Below are positions 54,122 through 62,389 of a stretch of 64,000 bases of DNA, one piece after another. Source of the DNA: Paenibacillus thalictri. GTDB taxonomy: Bacteria; Bacillota; Bacilli; Paenibacillales; NBRC-103111. Position numbers and translations under genes: made by a program. The notes beneath the pieces were generated by a model that was given only the letters and a program-made list of their open reading frames with translations, was not told the origin of the DNA and made no database searches. The stretch is taken from assembly GCF_004307995.1 (NCBI RefSeq), contig NZ_SIRE01000037.1:21921-85920 (forward strand), written 5' to 3'. Every line of letters starts with the position of its first letter. Positions within the stretch are counted from its first letter, which is position 1.

Positions 54122-54781
54122 CTACTCCTCTTCCCCCGCTCCGCAAACGTCCAGCACGCAGCTGCGGACCATCTCCAGCATGTCGCTGTCCAGCAGCCCC
54201 TCCTTGTTGTGCGCCGGGGTGAGGCAGCAAATCCGTCCTTGCCCGAAGCTGTGCCTCCAGCCGGCGATCGACACTCCGTCCACCGACTCGGATCGGAGGA
54301 ACACCTCGGTATTCGCTTCGTCGCAATTCACAAAATAATGTTCGTCCAGCAGGTCAAACGAAACGGCCTGAGATTCACTTCCCGGCAATTCGCCCCGGTA
54401 GCTGACCGTCTGGTGTTTCGCCGGATGATATTCGAAATATCCCCGCAGCATGCGGATAAACGAAGATTCAGGCGGGTAAGAGGCTAATCCCGAATGCCAT
54501 GTTACGAACCCTCCTCCCGCTTCCACATAAGCGGTTATCGCATCCGATACGGCTTCCGTCAGCCAGCGGGTCTCTCCCTCTTTGGGATTAACCCGGTCCT
54601 CCTTAAACAGAACAACCGCAGCCGGCTTCAGCTCAAGACTGCTTACGAGCGCATCGGTCGAAATGTACTCCAGCTTCAAGCCCCCGCGATCCGTCAGCGG
54701 CTGCAAGGCCAGCTCCAGGCTGTGCCGGATGTTGTCTTCGGCATGATAATAATCGCCGACCAGCGCGTACACGGTTTTCAT
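54122..54781 (-). CDS. ThuA-like protein
   Basis: A 219-residue protein of the ThuA (trehalose utilisation) family, which has a class I glutamine amidotransferase-like fold without the Cys nucleophile. Landmarks are a first strand VYALVGDYYH, GGGFVTWHSGLASYPP in the middle and WRHSFGQGRICCLTPAH near the end. AAGGAGG precedes the ATG. It is the last gene of the minus-strand run from 60115, overlapping no neighbour. ThuA-like proteins are found with sugar oxidoreductases; its own reaction is not established. Confidence 0.85.
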   Translation of the reverse strand: MKTVYALVGDYYHAEDNIRHSLELALQPLTDRGGLKLEYISTDALVSSLELKPAAVVLFKEDRVNPKEGETRWLTEAVSDAITAYVEAGGGFVTWHSGLASYPPESSFIRMLRGYFEYHPAKHQTVSYRGELPGSESQAVSFDLLDEHYFVNCDEANTEVFLRSESVDGVSIAGWRHSFGQGRICCLTPAHNKEGLLDSDMLEMVRSCVLDVCGAGEEE

Positions 54782-54812
54782 TTCGTTTGCCTCCTTATCT
54801 AACTTGGCGTCA

Positions 54813-55511
54813 TTAGCTCGGCATCGGCTCGCCTTTTATATTTACGAAAAAGGGATCGCCGTAAATCTCCTTGGTCGCATCTACAATATCCATAATGCCG
54901 CGCGCGCTGTCGACAGGATCGCCAGGAGCTTTCTCTCCGCCCATGTCAGTGCGGATCCATCCCGGATGCAGCGCGTAGACGCGGATGCCCCTTTTTACGA
55001 CGTATTTCTTGACCTGCTTAGAGAACATGTTAAGCGCCGACTTGGTCAAAGCGTAAGAGTAATCGCCGCCGTAAGCGTTGGACAAAGCGCCGGCCTCCGA
55101 TGAAATGTTGACAATCGCCCGCGGACCGGCTTCCGACATCAACGGCAGCAGATGTTTAACGACCCGGATCGGTCCGAACACATTCACCTCAAAACTGCGG
55201 ATGACGTCGTCCATCGCCAGCTCCTCCAAAGCGACGCCTCGGCTCAGCAAAATCGCGGCGTTGTTGATGAGCGCATCGACGGTCCGGCCTTCCGCCTTCA
55301 GCTTGGCCGCCAGCCGCTCGACCGACGCTTCGTCGCATACGTCCAGCTCGGCGGCTTCGATTTGGCCGGGGAACCGGCCGCTCAGCTCGAGCAGCCGGCC
55401 CTCCAGCGCGGACGCGCGAATGGCTGCAATGACCCGAAAGCCCCGCTGCACGGCCTCCGCCGTCAATTCGTAACCCAAACCGCGGTTTGCTCCTGTAATG
55501 ACGATATTCAT
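54813..55511 (-). CDS. Short-chain dehydrogenase/reductase
   Basis: A 232-residue SDR. The cofactor motif is TGANRGLGYE (about 6-15), LINNAAIL is the NNAG-equivalent strand, NISSEAGALSN the catalytic Ser, and YSYALTKSALN the YxxxK pair. HPGWIRTDMGG closes the site. AAAGGAGG precedes the ATG. It lies four bases overlapping with the VOC protein at 55508. NAD(P)-dependent oxidation or reduction of a sugar or sugar acid is likely. Confidence 0.9.
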   Translation of the reverse strand: MNIVITGANRGLGYELTAEAVQRGFRVIAAIRASALEGRLLELSGRFPGQIEAAELDVCDEASVERLAAKLKAEGRTVDALINNAAILLSRGVALEELAMDDVIRSFEVNVFGPIRVVKHLLPLMSEAGPRAIVNISSEAGALSNAYGGDYSYALTKSALNMFSKQVKKYVVKRGIRVYALHPGWIRTDMGGEKAPGDPVDSARGIMDIVDATKEIYGDPFFVNIKGEPMPS

Positions 55512-56056
55512 ATGGGCTTAACCTCCTTTGGCATGACTAACCCATCCGGCAGCGGCTCCATCTCCGCCGGCATCACCGGCGTATCCAGCGGCTCGCCCAA
55601 CTCCTGCAGGCCAAGCGTCACGCCGAGCTGCGCCAGCGTATCAAAATAGCTGTATCTTCCTTTTCCGTATTCGCCTTTATGAGCCAATGGGTATCCCATG
55701 CGCTCCATCAAATCGATATGCCGTTCAAAACCCGGCACCGTAAACGTAATAAAATGCACGCCTTGCCCATACCGCTGTTTGAATTCGTTCCACGGGCCCG
55801 GCTCGTCGCACGCTTCCAGCAGTTCCACCGTCACGGCGCCCATGCGCAAATTCGAGAGTTTGACGCGGCCGGGCACAAATTTGCCGCGGTACCACGTATA
55901 ACCGGCTTCCGTATGCTGCGGTTCACGGTTCGGATCGGGTACGCGAACGGTCGGCGGTTCAATGCCGAACAGTTCGGCATACCGCTTTGCCGCCTGCTCA
56001 ATATCGTCCACGACGATGCCGATTTTCACCAAATTGCAATTTTCGATATGCTCCAT
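55508..56056 (-). CDS. VOC (glyoxalase-fold) protein, longer paralogue
   Basis: About 182 residues of vicinal-oxygen-chelate fold: LVKIGIVVDDIEQAAKRYAE, VTVELLEACDEPGPWNEFKQ, GVHFITFTVPGFERHIDLME and YFDTLAQLGVTLGLQELG. A likely metal site would use His and Glu near GVHFITF and VELLE. GAGGG lies ten bases before ATG 56056; the GTG at 56071 is not preferred. It resembles its neighbour at 56068, so the pair arose by duplication. It overlaps both neighbours slightly. Confidence 0.88.
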   Translation of the reverse strand: MEHIENCNLVKIGIVVDDIEQAAKRYAELFGIEPPTVRVPDPNREPQHTEAGYTWYRGKFVPGRVKLSNLRMGAVTVELLEACDEPGPWNEFKQRYGQGVHFITFTVPGFERHIDLMERMGYPLAHKGEYGKGRYSYFDTLAQLGVTLGLQELGEPLDTPVMPAEMEPLPDGLVMPKEVKPI

Positions 56057-56067
56057 CGGGCGGTCCC

Positions 56068-56526
56068 TCACTTCTTATCGCTTTCGAGCAGCTCGACAAT
56101 GACCTTCAGCGTTTCCATCGTATCGATGTACGCGTACCTGCCGCCCGTGTATTCTCCTTTTTGCAGCAGCGGCATACCGCCGCCTTCCAGCGCCGCCACC
56201 TTATCTTTCATCCCTTCGATGCGGAACGCGATATGATGCGGCCCTTCGCCGTGCTCATCCAAATACTCCCGCCACGTGCTGGGATGCTCGTCGGGTTCGA
56301 TCAGCTCCAGTTGCAGCGAGCCCATTTTGAAAAAAGCCAGCTTCGCTCTCGCTTCCGTCCGCTCCCCGCGGTATTGCGTTTGTGCGCTTTCCACCGCCGC
56401 CGTGATCGACCAGCCGGGATTTTCCACGCCGAAAAAGTCGGCGTACGCCTGGGATGTTTTCTCAATGTCGTGAACCAATATGCCGATTTGCGCAATTACA
56501 TTAGTGCCAAGCACGTTTTTTTCCAT
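56068..56526 (-). CDS. VOC (glyoxalase-fold) protein, shorter paralogue
   Basis: A 152-residue VOC protein: VIAQIGILVHDIEKTSQAYA, LQLELIEPDEHPSTWREYLD, GPHHIAFRIEGMKDKVAALE and YAYIDTMETLKVIVELLE. Metal ligands would be the His in GILVHDIE, the Glu in LQLELIEP and the HH in GPHHIAF. AAAGGAG precedes the ATG. The pair with 56056, SDR and ThuA forms a tail of metabolic genes behind the importer 60115-56723, with a palindrome in the intervening 196 bases. Confidence 0.88.
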   Translation of the reverse strand: MEKNVLGTNVIAQIGILVHDIEKTSQAYADFFGVENPGWSITAAVESAQTQYRGERTEARAKLAFFKMGSLQLELIEPDEHPSTWREYLDEHGEGPHHIAFRIEGMKDKVAALEGGGMPLLQKGEYTGGRYAYIDTMETLKVIVELLESDKK

Positions 56527-56623
56527 GATTCAATGTCTCCTTTATGTTGGATTGATGCGTAAAAACGGCGGGGTACGGCTCCATTGCACTTGCGACGCCC
56601 GAACGTACGTCCCGTCGCCGCCC

Positions 56624-56685
56624 AGGAGTCTGTCCGACGAAAGCAAATCCGTGAATATTTGTTCATCCGTCGGACAGACTGCTAG
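56624..56685. repeat. Short palindromic element, deletion derivative of the one at 60332
   Basis: AGGAGTCTGTCCGACG (56624-56639) and its reverse complement within CGTCGGACAGACTGCTAG (56668-56685) bracket AAATCCGTGAATATTTGTTC. The arms are nearly identical to the ends of the 228-base element at 60332-60559, but the interior is missing. Lies between the LplC-type permease (56723) and VOC gene (56526). Confidence 0.75.
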
Positions 56686-56722
56686 CTGGCGGCCGCCCCC
56701 CGGCCCTCTGCATTGCGCCCGT

Positions 56723-57592
56723 TTACCCTTTGACCGAACCGAGCAGCATGCCTTGGTTAAAATATTTTTGCAAAAACGGATAAACGATCAGCAGCGGAAT
56801 CGCCGTGAACACAACCGCCGCCATGCGAACCGCCGGACTGAACTCCAAACCTTCGACCGTCGGCCCCATATTTTCGCTCGGCTGGATGAGCATTTGACGG
56901 AGAAACACCTGCAGCGGCATCTTCTCGGCCGATGTTAAATACAACAGCGAGCTGAAATACGAGTTCCAATAATCGACCGTGTAAAACAGCGTAAATGTCG
57001 CCAAAATCGGCTTGGATAGCGGAAGCACGATTCTCCACAGCAGACCGAATTCGGAGCAGCCGTCGATCCGGGCCGATTCTTCGATTTCGGCGGGGAAATT
57101 CTGAAACGAGCTGCGGATGACAATCAAGTTAAACGGCGCGACCGCCCCGGTCAAATACAAAGCCCAGAACGAGTCGAGCAAATTCAACCCCCTGACCAGC
57201 AGGTACAAAGGAATGATCCCCCCGCTGAACAGCATCGTAAACAACACCATGAAGTTGAGCACTTTCCGGCCCTTCAGCCACGTCTTGGACAAACCGTAAG
57301 CCATCAGCGTAGTGACCAGCATGCTAATCATTGTGCCCGATACGGCAATAATCGCCGAGTTTTTGAAGGAGGTGAGAAAGTTCTGGTTTTTCATCAAATA
57401 AGCGTAAGCGTTTGTCGTCCACACCTTCGGCAGCAGGAAGAAGCCGCGCACCAAAATTTCCTGCTTGGTGGCGAAAGAAGCAAAGACGACGTACAGAAAC
57501 GGGACCAGCACAATGATAAGCACGCCGACGAGCAGGATGTTCACTACGGTCTGGTACAGGGGAGCGCGGCCTCTGAAATCATGGGTTTTCAT
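56723..57592 (-). CDS. LplC-type sugar ABC transporter permease
   Basis: A 289-residue permease with six membrane spans (VNILLVGVLIIVLVPFLYVV first), a QEILVRGFFLLPKVW stretch after it, the EAA loop FPAEIEESARIDGCSEFGLL and GSVKG at the C terminus. Its ATG is two bases after the stop of the LplB-type permease, so the two are coupled. Confidence 0.92.
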   Translation of the reverse strand: MKTHDFRGRAPLYQTVVNILLVGVLIIVLVPFLYVVFASFATKQEILVRGFFLLPKVWTTNAYAYLMKNQNFLTSFKNSAIIAVSGTMISMLVTTLMAYGLSKTWLKGRKVLNFMVLFTMLFSGGIIPLYLLVRGLNLLDSFWALYLTGAVAPFNLIVIRSSFQNFPAEIEESARIDGCSEFGLLWRIVLPLSKPILATFTLFYTVDYWNSYFSSLLYLTSAEKMPLQVFLRQMLIQPSENMGPTVEGLEFSPAVRMAAVVFTAIPLLIVYPFLQKYFNQGMLLGSVKG

Positions 57593-57594
57593 CG

Positions 57595-58551
57595 CTAGTA
57601 GACCCCTTCCTCGCCGAATTTTTTGGCAATGCGGTTGACGATCAGAATCAGCGTCAGTCCGATGACCGCTTTAAACAGCCCGACCGTCGTCGTGTAGCTG
57701 AAGTCGCCTTGCACGATCCCCATCCGGTACACATACGTGTCGAACACGTCGGATATTTGCAAATTCGTCGGATTTTGCATCAGTAAAATATGCTCGAAAC
57801 TCGTGTCCATCAAATAACCGACCCGCAAAATAAACAAGATGACAATCGTTGTCCTGAGTCCCGGCAGCGTAATATGCCACATCTGGCGAAACCTGCTTGC
57901 CCCGTCGATAACCGCCGCTTCGTACAAGGTCGGGTCGATCGTCGCCAGCGCTGCAAAAAAGATTACGGCGCTCCAGCCGGCTTCCTTCCAGATGCTCTGC
58001 GAGACAAACAGGAAGCGGAAGTATCCGCTGTCCGTCAGCAGTTCGATCGGCGCAAACCCCCAGTTTATCAGCAGCTTGTTGATGCCCCCTTCCTGCATGG
58101 AAAACAGCAGGATGGTCAAGCTGACGACGATAACCCATGACAGGAAATGCGGAATATATATCACCGTTTGCACAAATTTGCGAAACCAGGCTATTCTTGC
58201 TTCATGGAGCAGCAGCGCAAGCAAAATCGGAGCGGGAAAAAACAGCGCCAAATTCATAAAGCTAAGCGCCAGCGTATTGAGCAGCAGCCTGTAAAAATCC
58301 TGTTCCGCAAACAACCTGCGGAAATTGTCCAGGCCGACCCAATCGCTGTTCAGAAACCCGTCGAACGGATCGAACTGCTGGAACGCGATCACGACCCCGG
58401 CCATCGGAACATATTTGAACACGATAAAATAAAGCAAGCCGGGAAAAATCATCAGGTACAGAGGCAGTCCCCGTTTCCACATGCGCATGCTGCTGCGGCG
58501 CGCCGATGCCTGGGCACTTTCTTCATTCCCTTTGAGAGATATCGCTTTCAT
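57595..58551 (-). CDS. LplB-type sugar ABC transporter permease
   Basis: A 318-residue permease: LYLMIFPGLLYFIVFKYVPM, EAA loop LYEAAVIDGASRFRQMWHIT, and GEEGVY at the C terminus. AAGGA lies before the ATG. Part of the importer with 56723 and 58580. Confidence 0.92.
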   Translation of the reverse strand: MKAISLKGNEESAQASARRSSMRMWKRGLPLYLMIFPGLLYFIVFKYVPMAGVVIAFQQFDPFDGFLNSDWVGLDNFRRLFAEQDFYRLLLNTLALSFMNLALFFPAPILLALLLHEARIAWFRKFVQTVIYIPHFLSWVIVVSLTILLFSMQEGGINKLLINWGFAPIELLTDSGYFRFLFVSQSIWKEAGWSAVIFFAALATIDPTLYEAAVIDGASRFRQMWHITLPGLRTTIVILFILRVGYLMDTSFEHILLMQNPTNLQISDVFDTYVYRMGIVQGDFSYTTTVGLFKAVIGLTLILIVNRIAKKFGEEGVY

Positions 58552-58579
58552 CCGTCATTTTCCTTCCGGCGGTTTCCGC

Positions 58580-60115
58580 TTATTTGGTCAGCTTGTATTG
58601 CTCGTTCATTTCCTCGATAATTTTATTGCCGCCGTCTTTCTTCCACGCTTCCACGGCCGCGTCGATCGCGTCCAACGGTTTCTGGCCCATAATGATCGCC
58701 ACCATCTCGCTCATCAGCTTCTGATCCAGCGAAGCCCCCGACTTGGTGGACGTTTCCGAGAACAGGCCCGCGCCTTTGTCTTTGACCAAATATTTTTTGT
58801 TTTCTTCAAACAACGCCTTCACTTTCTTCGGCTTCTCTTGATCCTCCCACGGTCTAACCGTATTAAACGGATCAAAACGGTGGAAAAACCAGAAGTTGAT
58901 CAGCATCGGGCGTTCCGTTTCAAAAGCGGGAAGCACCTCGTATTTATCGCCTGTCTTTTTATAATGAATGCCTTCCACGCCGTAGGTGATAAGATTATGG
59001 CCTTCGTCCGTCACCATATAATCCATCAAAGCCATGATGCGCTCTTGCTTTTTCTTGTCGATCTTGGCGTTGATGACCACCTTGTTGGTTGTCGCATACG
59101 TTGTATTGCCCTGCAGCCCGGTCGGTCCCTTCGGCGGCATCAGCTGCAATACGTCGGCGGTAGGCACAACTTTCTGCAAATTCGGCAGGCCGGAATCGTA
59201 GATGTTGGTTCCGGGTACGGTGGTGAAACCGACTTTATTGGCTTCGAATTTGAAGTCCGGATCCTGACCTTTGTTGATGGCAAAATCTTTATCCAGCAGC
59301 CCTTCGGCGTACATCTTGCTCGTAAAACGCAGGAAGTCCTTTAATTCTTTGGTCTGCGCCTGCCACGGAATGATGCCCCCGTCCGCTTCCTTCCAGCCGT
59401 TGGCGAGACCAAAAGCGAAGCGGAGCGGGTCGGCGCCGCGGGTAAAACTGCGGTTGTTCGCAATGGCAAACGAATACCCCATCGTATCGTCTTTGCCGTT
59501 GCCGTCGGGATCGTTTTTCGTAAACGCCTTCGCCACCTCATACAGCTCATCGACCGTTGTCGGCGGCTTGAGATTCAGCTTCGCCAGCCAATCTTTGCGA
59601 ATAAGCAGCGTTTCCCGGTATTCCGGAGTCCAGTTCGGCAAACCGTACGTTTTGCCTTTCGGATTGCCGATCGCCAGCGTCTCCGCGTCGATTTCCTTGA
59701 CCAGATTCGGATAGTTTTTCCACATTGGCGCTATGTCGAGAAACACGCCCTTGTCCCGCCATTTGAGATATTCCGCGCTGTTGATCCGAAATACATCGGG
59801 AAACGAATTGGAAGCGGCCATCGTGCCCAATTTCTCCACGTAGTTGTCGGACGGAACCCACTGGATTTTCAGATCGATGTTCAGCTTCTTGTTCAGCTCG
59901 TCGATGACCGGGTGTTTCTCTCCCCAAGCCCCGCCTTCATAAGCGATCGACATCATGTTGATGCTGATTTTCTCGTTTTGCGGCGCAGGAGCCGCCGCCT
60001 TGCTGTCGGCAGGCTTATCCGCTGCGGCCGGCTTATCCGCGGCACCGCCCGAGCAGCCCGCAAGCAGTCCGATACAAAGCGATGCGGCGATGGCTGTCTT
60101 CATCGTTTTCACCAT
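58580..60115 (-). CDS. LplA-type sugar-binding lipoprotein
   Basis: A 511-residue lipoprotein with lipobox LLAGC (Cys about 21) and a Lys/Pro/Ala linker. Family features: MMSIAYEGGAWGEKHPVIDE, IQWVPSDNYVEKLGTMAASN, FPDVFRINSAEYLKWRDKGV, LLIRKDWLAKLNLKPPTTVD and DPDGNGKDDTMG, the calcium-loop motif. GGGGGAG precedes ATG 60115. It opens the operon behind a perfect cre site and the two-component system, whose target it may be. Confidence 0.9.
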   Translation of the reverse strand: MVKTMKTAIAASLCIGLLAGCSGGAADKPAAADKPADSKAAAPAPQNEKISINMMSIAYEGGAWGEKHPVIDELNKKLNIDLKIQWVPSDNYVEKLGTMAASNSFPDVFRINSAEYLKWRDKGVFLDIAPMWKNYPNLVKEIDAETLAIGNPKGKTYGLPNWTPEYRETLLIRKDWLAKLNLKPPTTVDELYEVAKAFTKNDPDGNGKDDTMGYSFAIANNRSFTRGADPLRFAFGLANGWKEADGGIIPWQAQTKELKDFLRFTSKMYAEGLLDKDFAINKGQDPDFKFEANKVGFTTVPGTNIYDSGLPNLQKVVPTADVLQLMPPKGPTGLQGNTTYATTNKVVINAKIDKKKQERIMALMDYMVTDEGHNLITYGVEGIHYKKTGDKYEVLPAFETERPMLINFWFFHRFDPFNTVRPWEDQEKPKKVKALFEENKKYLVKDKGAGLFSETSTKSGASLDQKLMSEMVAIIMGQKPLDAIDAAVEAWKKDGGNKIIEEMNEQYKLTK

Positions 60116-60331
60116 TCGTTCTTCTCCCCCTTAAGGATCATGGAATCGTTACATCTCCAACATAAACGATAATGTAAACGAATACATCAACCGATCTTTT
60201 GATTTCCGAATCAATCTTTTTGGTATAGATCGAACCAATATTTCGCAAGCTCATTTGTTTGCCGGAATTACGGCCCCTCTTTTCAATAATCAAAGGGACT
60301 TTTGCCCGACCTTTGGCTTTTTTAGCTAGCA
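60116..60331 (-). promoter_or_regulatory. Regulatory region before the 60115 operon
   Basis: This stretch holds no convincing gene. Beside the cre site (60172-60186) there are two direct repeats on the minus strand, TCGTTTACATT and TCGTTTATGTT, 11 bases apart, which might be a regulator operator. A 64-residue frame at 60138-60332 has no similarity I can see and overlaps these sites. Confidence 0.45.
60172..60186 (+). promoter_or_regulatory. cre (CcpA) site upstream of the 60115 operon
   Basis: ATGTAAACGAATACA matches WTGNAANCGNWNNCW at all 15 positions. It is 57 bases upstream of the binding-protein start, a position where CcpA binding would repress the operon. Confidence 0.6.
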
Positions 60332-60559
60332 CTAGGAATCTGTCCGACGAAAGTAAATCTGTGAATATTTATTCATGAGTGCGGCTATTCCAGGAAAGGG
60401 ATGGCATTCCACCGCTCGTGAAAACCGTGTTTTTCTTGAATTTACCTTACGGTAAAAGCACGGTTTTCAAGGCGGACGTAAACTTTCCATGCCATTCCCT
60501 TCCCCTCCATAGACCAGCATGAATAAATATTCACGAAAATCCGTCGGACAGACTCCTAG
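60332..60559. repeat. 228-bp nested palindromic (MITE-like) element
   Basis: The outermost arms are TAGGAATCTGTCCGACG at 60333 and its near complement ending CGTCGGACAGACTCCTA, both extending inward through a shared TGAATAAATATTCA-type stretch to about 45 bases. Inside, GGAAAGGGATGGCAT pairs with ATGCCATTCCCTTCC, then GAAAACCGTG with CACGGTTTTC (60420-60468), and innermost TTTACC with GGTAAA. CTAG occurs at each end. It carries no gene and is best read as a non-autonomous mobile element; a short relative occurs at 56624. Confidence 0.75.
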
Positions 60560-60571
60560 CTTTGAGCGTAT

Positions 60572-62389
60572 TTATCCGGTCGTCCGGTATTGCTCGGGGT
60601 ACAAAGGAATGCGCAGCGAAACGACAGTGCCCCTGCCGGCAAAAGTCGTAATCTTCACTCCATATTCGCCCCCGTACTTCAGCACCAGCCTGGCGTGCAC
60701 GTTGGGAATGCCCAGCGAATCGTGGTCGCCGTAGTCCTGATCGAGCTTGGCGGAAATTTGCCGCAGCAGTCCTTCGATCCGATGCAGCTCTGTTTCGTCG
60801 ATCCCCGGCCCGTTGTCGGCTACCTCGATGATCAGATCCTCTTTGTCTTGGTATGCGCTGACGATGACCACGCCTTCCCCGCCCCGCTGCTCAATCGCAT
60901 ATTTCACGGCATTTTCCACAATCGGCTGAAGAATCAGCTTGACGACGCGGCACTGCAGAAATTTTTCGTTAATGAAAAATTGGCTCTGAAAATGCTTGGG
61001 AAAACGGATATGCACAATTTCCAAATATTTGCGCAGCTGCTCCAGCTCGTCCTTCAGAAACACCTCCATCTCCGAAAAATAAGCCGTATACCGGTAAACA
61101 TCGGCCAAATTGCGGGCCATGCGTTCGATCGCAGGCACCTTCTCCAAATAAGCGATGCTTTTGATAATACCGAGCGTATTGTAAAGCAGATGGGGGTTGA
61201 TCTGATTTTGCAGCGCTTTGATCAGCGCTTGCTTTTGCCTCAGTTCGGCCTGCATTTCCTTAAACTGCAAACTCGTATTGGAGGCGACCAGCTCGTCAAG
61301 CCGCTGCACCATCTGGTTAAAGCTGTAAAACAGCTGCTGCAGCTCGTCTTGCCCGGGCACGGATTTCGTCTGCACGCTTAAATCTCCTTTGCCGACCTGC
61401 CTCATCAGGCTCATCAGCCTTAAGATCGGATTGACAAAGCGGTTCGACAACAGCGGTACGATCATCACGATAAGCAGCGTAATGACGCCTAAAGCGAGTA
61501 TGACCGAAAAGCGGGCCGAGCTGATGCCGACAGCCATCTCGTCGAATCGGACAAGCGAGACCGTACGCCACCCCGTTACCTGAGAGCGGGCGCTTGCGAT
61601 CAAATAATCCGTTCCTTGAAAACGCTGCAGCGATGCCATCTCGTGATCGGGAATTTGCAGCGTGGCCAGTCCGGTTTGCTGCTTCGGCAGCCCGTTCCAC
61701 GCTTCGTTCGGATGATAGACGATGCGGTCGTCGTCGGCCAAAATAAACAGCGTTGCGGAACCGCCCAGCTGCGAGCTTTTAAACGATTGGTCCAGCTCGT
61801 GCAAAGAGATGTCGATCATCAGCGTGCCGATCAAGTCCAGCGATTCTTTATCGAAGATAGGCAGCAGCACCGAAATCACCTGCCTGCCGTCGGCTCCCTC
61901 GTAGCCGGCCGTATGTGTGGGAATGATCCGGATGACGGGAGACAGCGGAAGCTTGATCCACGGTTCGCCAGAAATCAGACTTGGCTTGGCAAACGACTGA
62001 GACATCGACACCGCTTTATGTGATTTTGAAATGAGAAACATGCCTTGAATTTCCGAATAATTTAAAGCCAAATAACGACGCAGCTCCTTCTCCACGTTCT
62101 GAATATCGGCGTTGGCATCGCTTTCGCTTCTGAGCCAATCCTGCACTACGTCATTCTGAATTAAGGAAAGCGTCGATTGCTGAAGCTGGTTGTAATAATA
62201 ATCAAGATGATAGTTGAGACGGTTGATCGCTTCGCTCGAAACGTTGAAGAACTCTTTCTCCGCCGCCCGGCTGTAGTACAGATTGGAAAATACCCCGGAG
62301 AGCAGCACCGATAAAATACTGACGCTTAAGAAGGCCAACACCATCTTGGTTTTGATCGACTGTCTCTGCAATATCGTCCATATTTTCAT
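60572..62389 (-). CDS. Sensor histidine kinase, YesM type
   Basis: A 605-residue membrane kinase. Membrane segments lie at about 16-38 and 296-314, with an extracellular Cache-like region between; a HAMP domain (PILRLMSLMRQVGKGDLSVQ) follows at about 321-370. The His-kinase domain has the phosphoacceptor His at about 400 in NQINPHLLYNTL, the N box VENAVKYAIE (about 491-500) and the G box DNGPGID, then GIPNVHARL. The ATG overlaps the regulator stop (ATGA). It would sense an extracellular sugar and phosphorylate the regulator at 62386; the importer operon at 60115 is the likely target. Confidence 0.93.
   Translation of the reverse strand: MKIWTILQRQSIKTKMVLAFLSVSILSVLLSGVFSNLYYSRAAEKEFFNVSSEAINRLNYHLDYYYNQLQQSTLSLIQNDVVQDWLRSESDANADIQNVEKELRRYLALNYSEIQGMFLISKSHKAVSMSQSFAKPSLISGEPWIKLPLSPVIRIIPTHTAGYEGADGRQVISVLLPIFDKESLDLIGTLMIDISLHELDQSFKSSQLGGSATLFILADDDRIVYHPNEAWNGLPKQQTGLATLQIPDHEMASLQRFQGTDYLIASARSQVTGWRTVSLVRFDEMAVGISSARFSVILALGVITLLIVMIVPLLSNRFVNPILRLMSLMRQVGKGDLSVQTKSVPGQDELQQLFYSFNQMVQRLDELVASNTSLQFKEMQAELRQKQALIKALQNQINPHLLYNTLGIIKSIAYLEKVPAIERMARNLADVYRYTAYFSEMEVFLKDELEQLRKYLEIVHIRFPKHFQSQFFINEKFLQCRVVKLILQPIVENAVKYAIEQRGGEGVVIVSAYQDKEDLIIEVADNGPGIDETELHRIEGLLRQISAKLDQDYGDHDSLGIPNVHARLVLKYGGEYGVKITTFAGRGTVVSLRIPLYPEQYRTTG

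Noticed and set aside
5151..60115. A sugar-importer ATPase hidden in one of the importer operons
   Set aside because: No Walker A (GxxGxGKST) with LSGGQ was found in any of the LplABC or sulfatase operons; such motifs occur only in the Opp/Nik operon, and a lone P-loop in the small kinase at 53484.
60138..60332. A 64-residue frame before the binding protein
   Set aside because: It overlaps the cre site and probable operator repeats and resembles no family.
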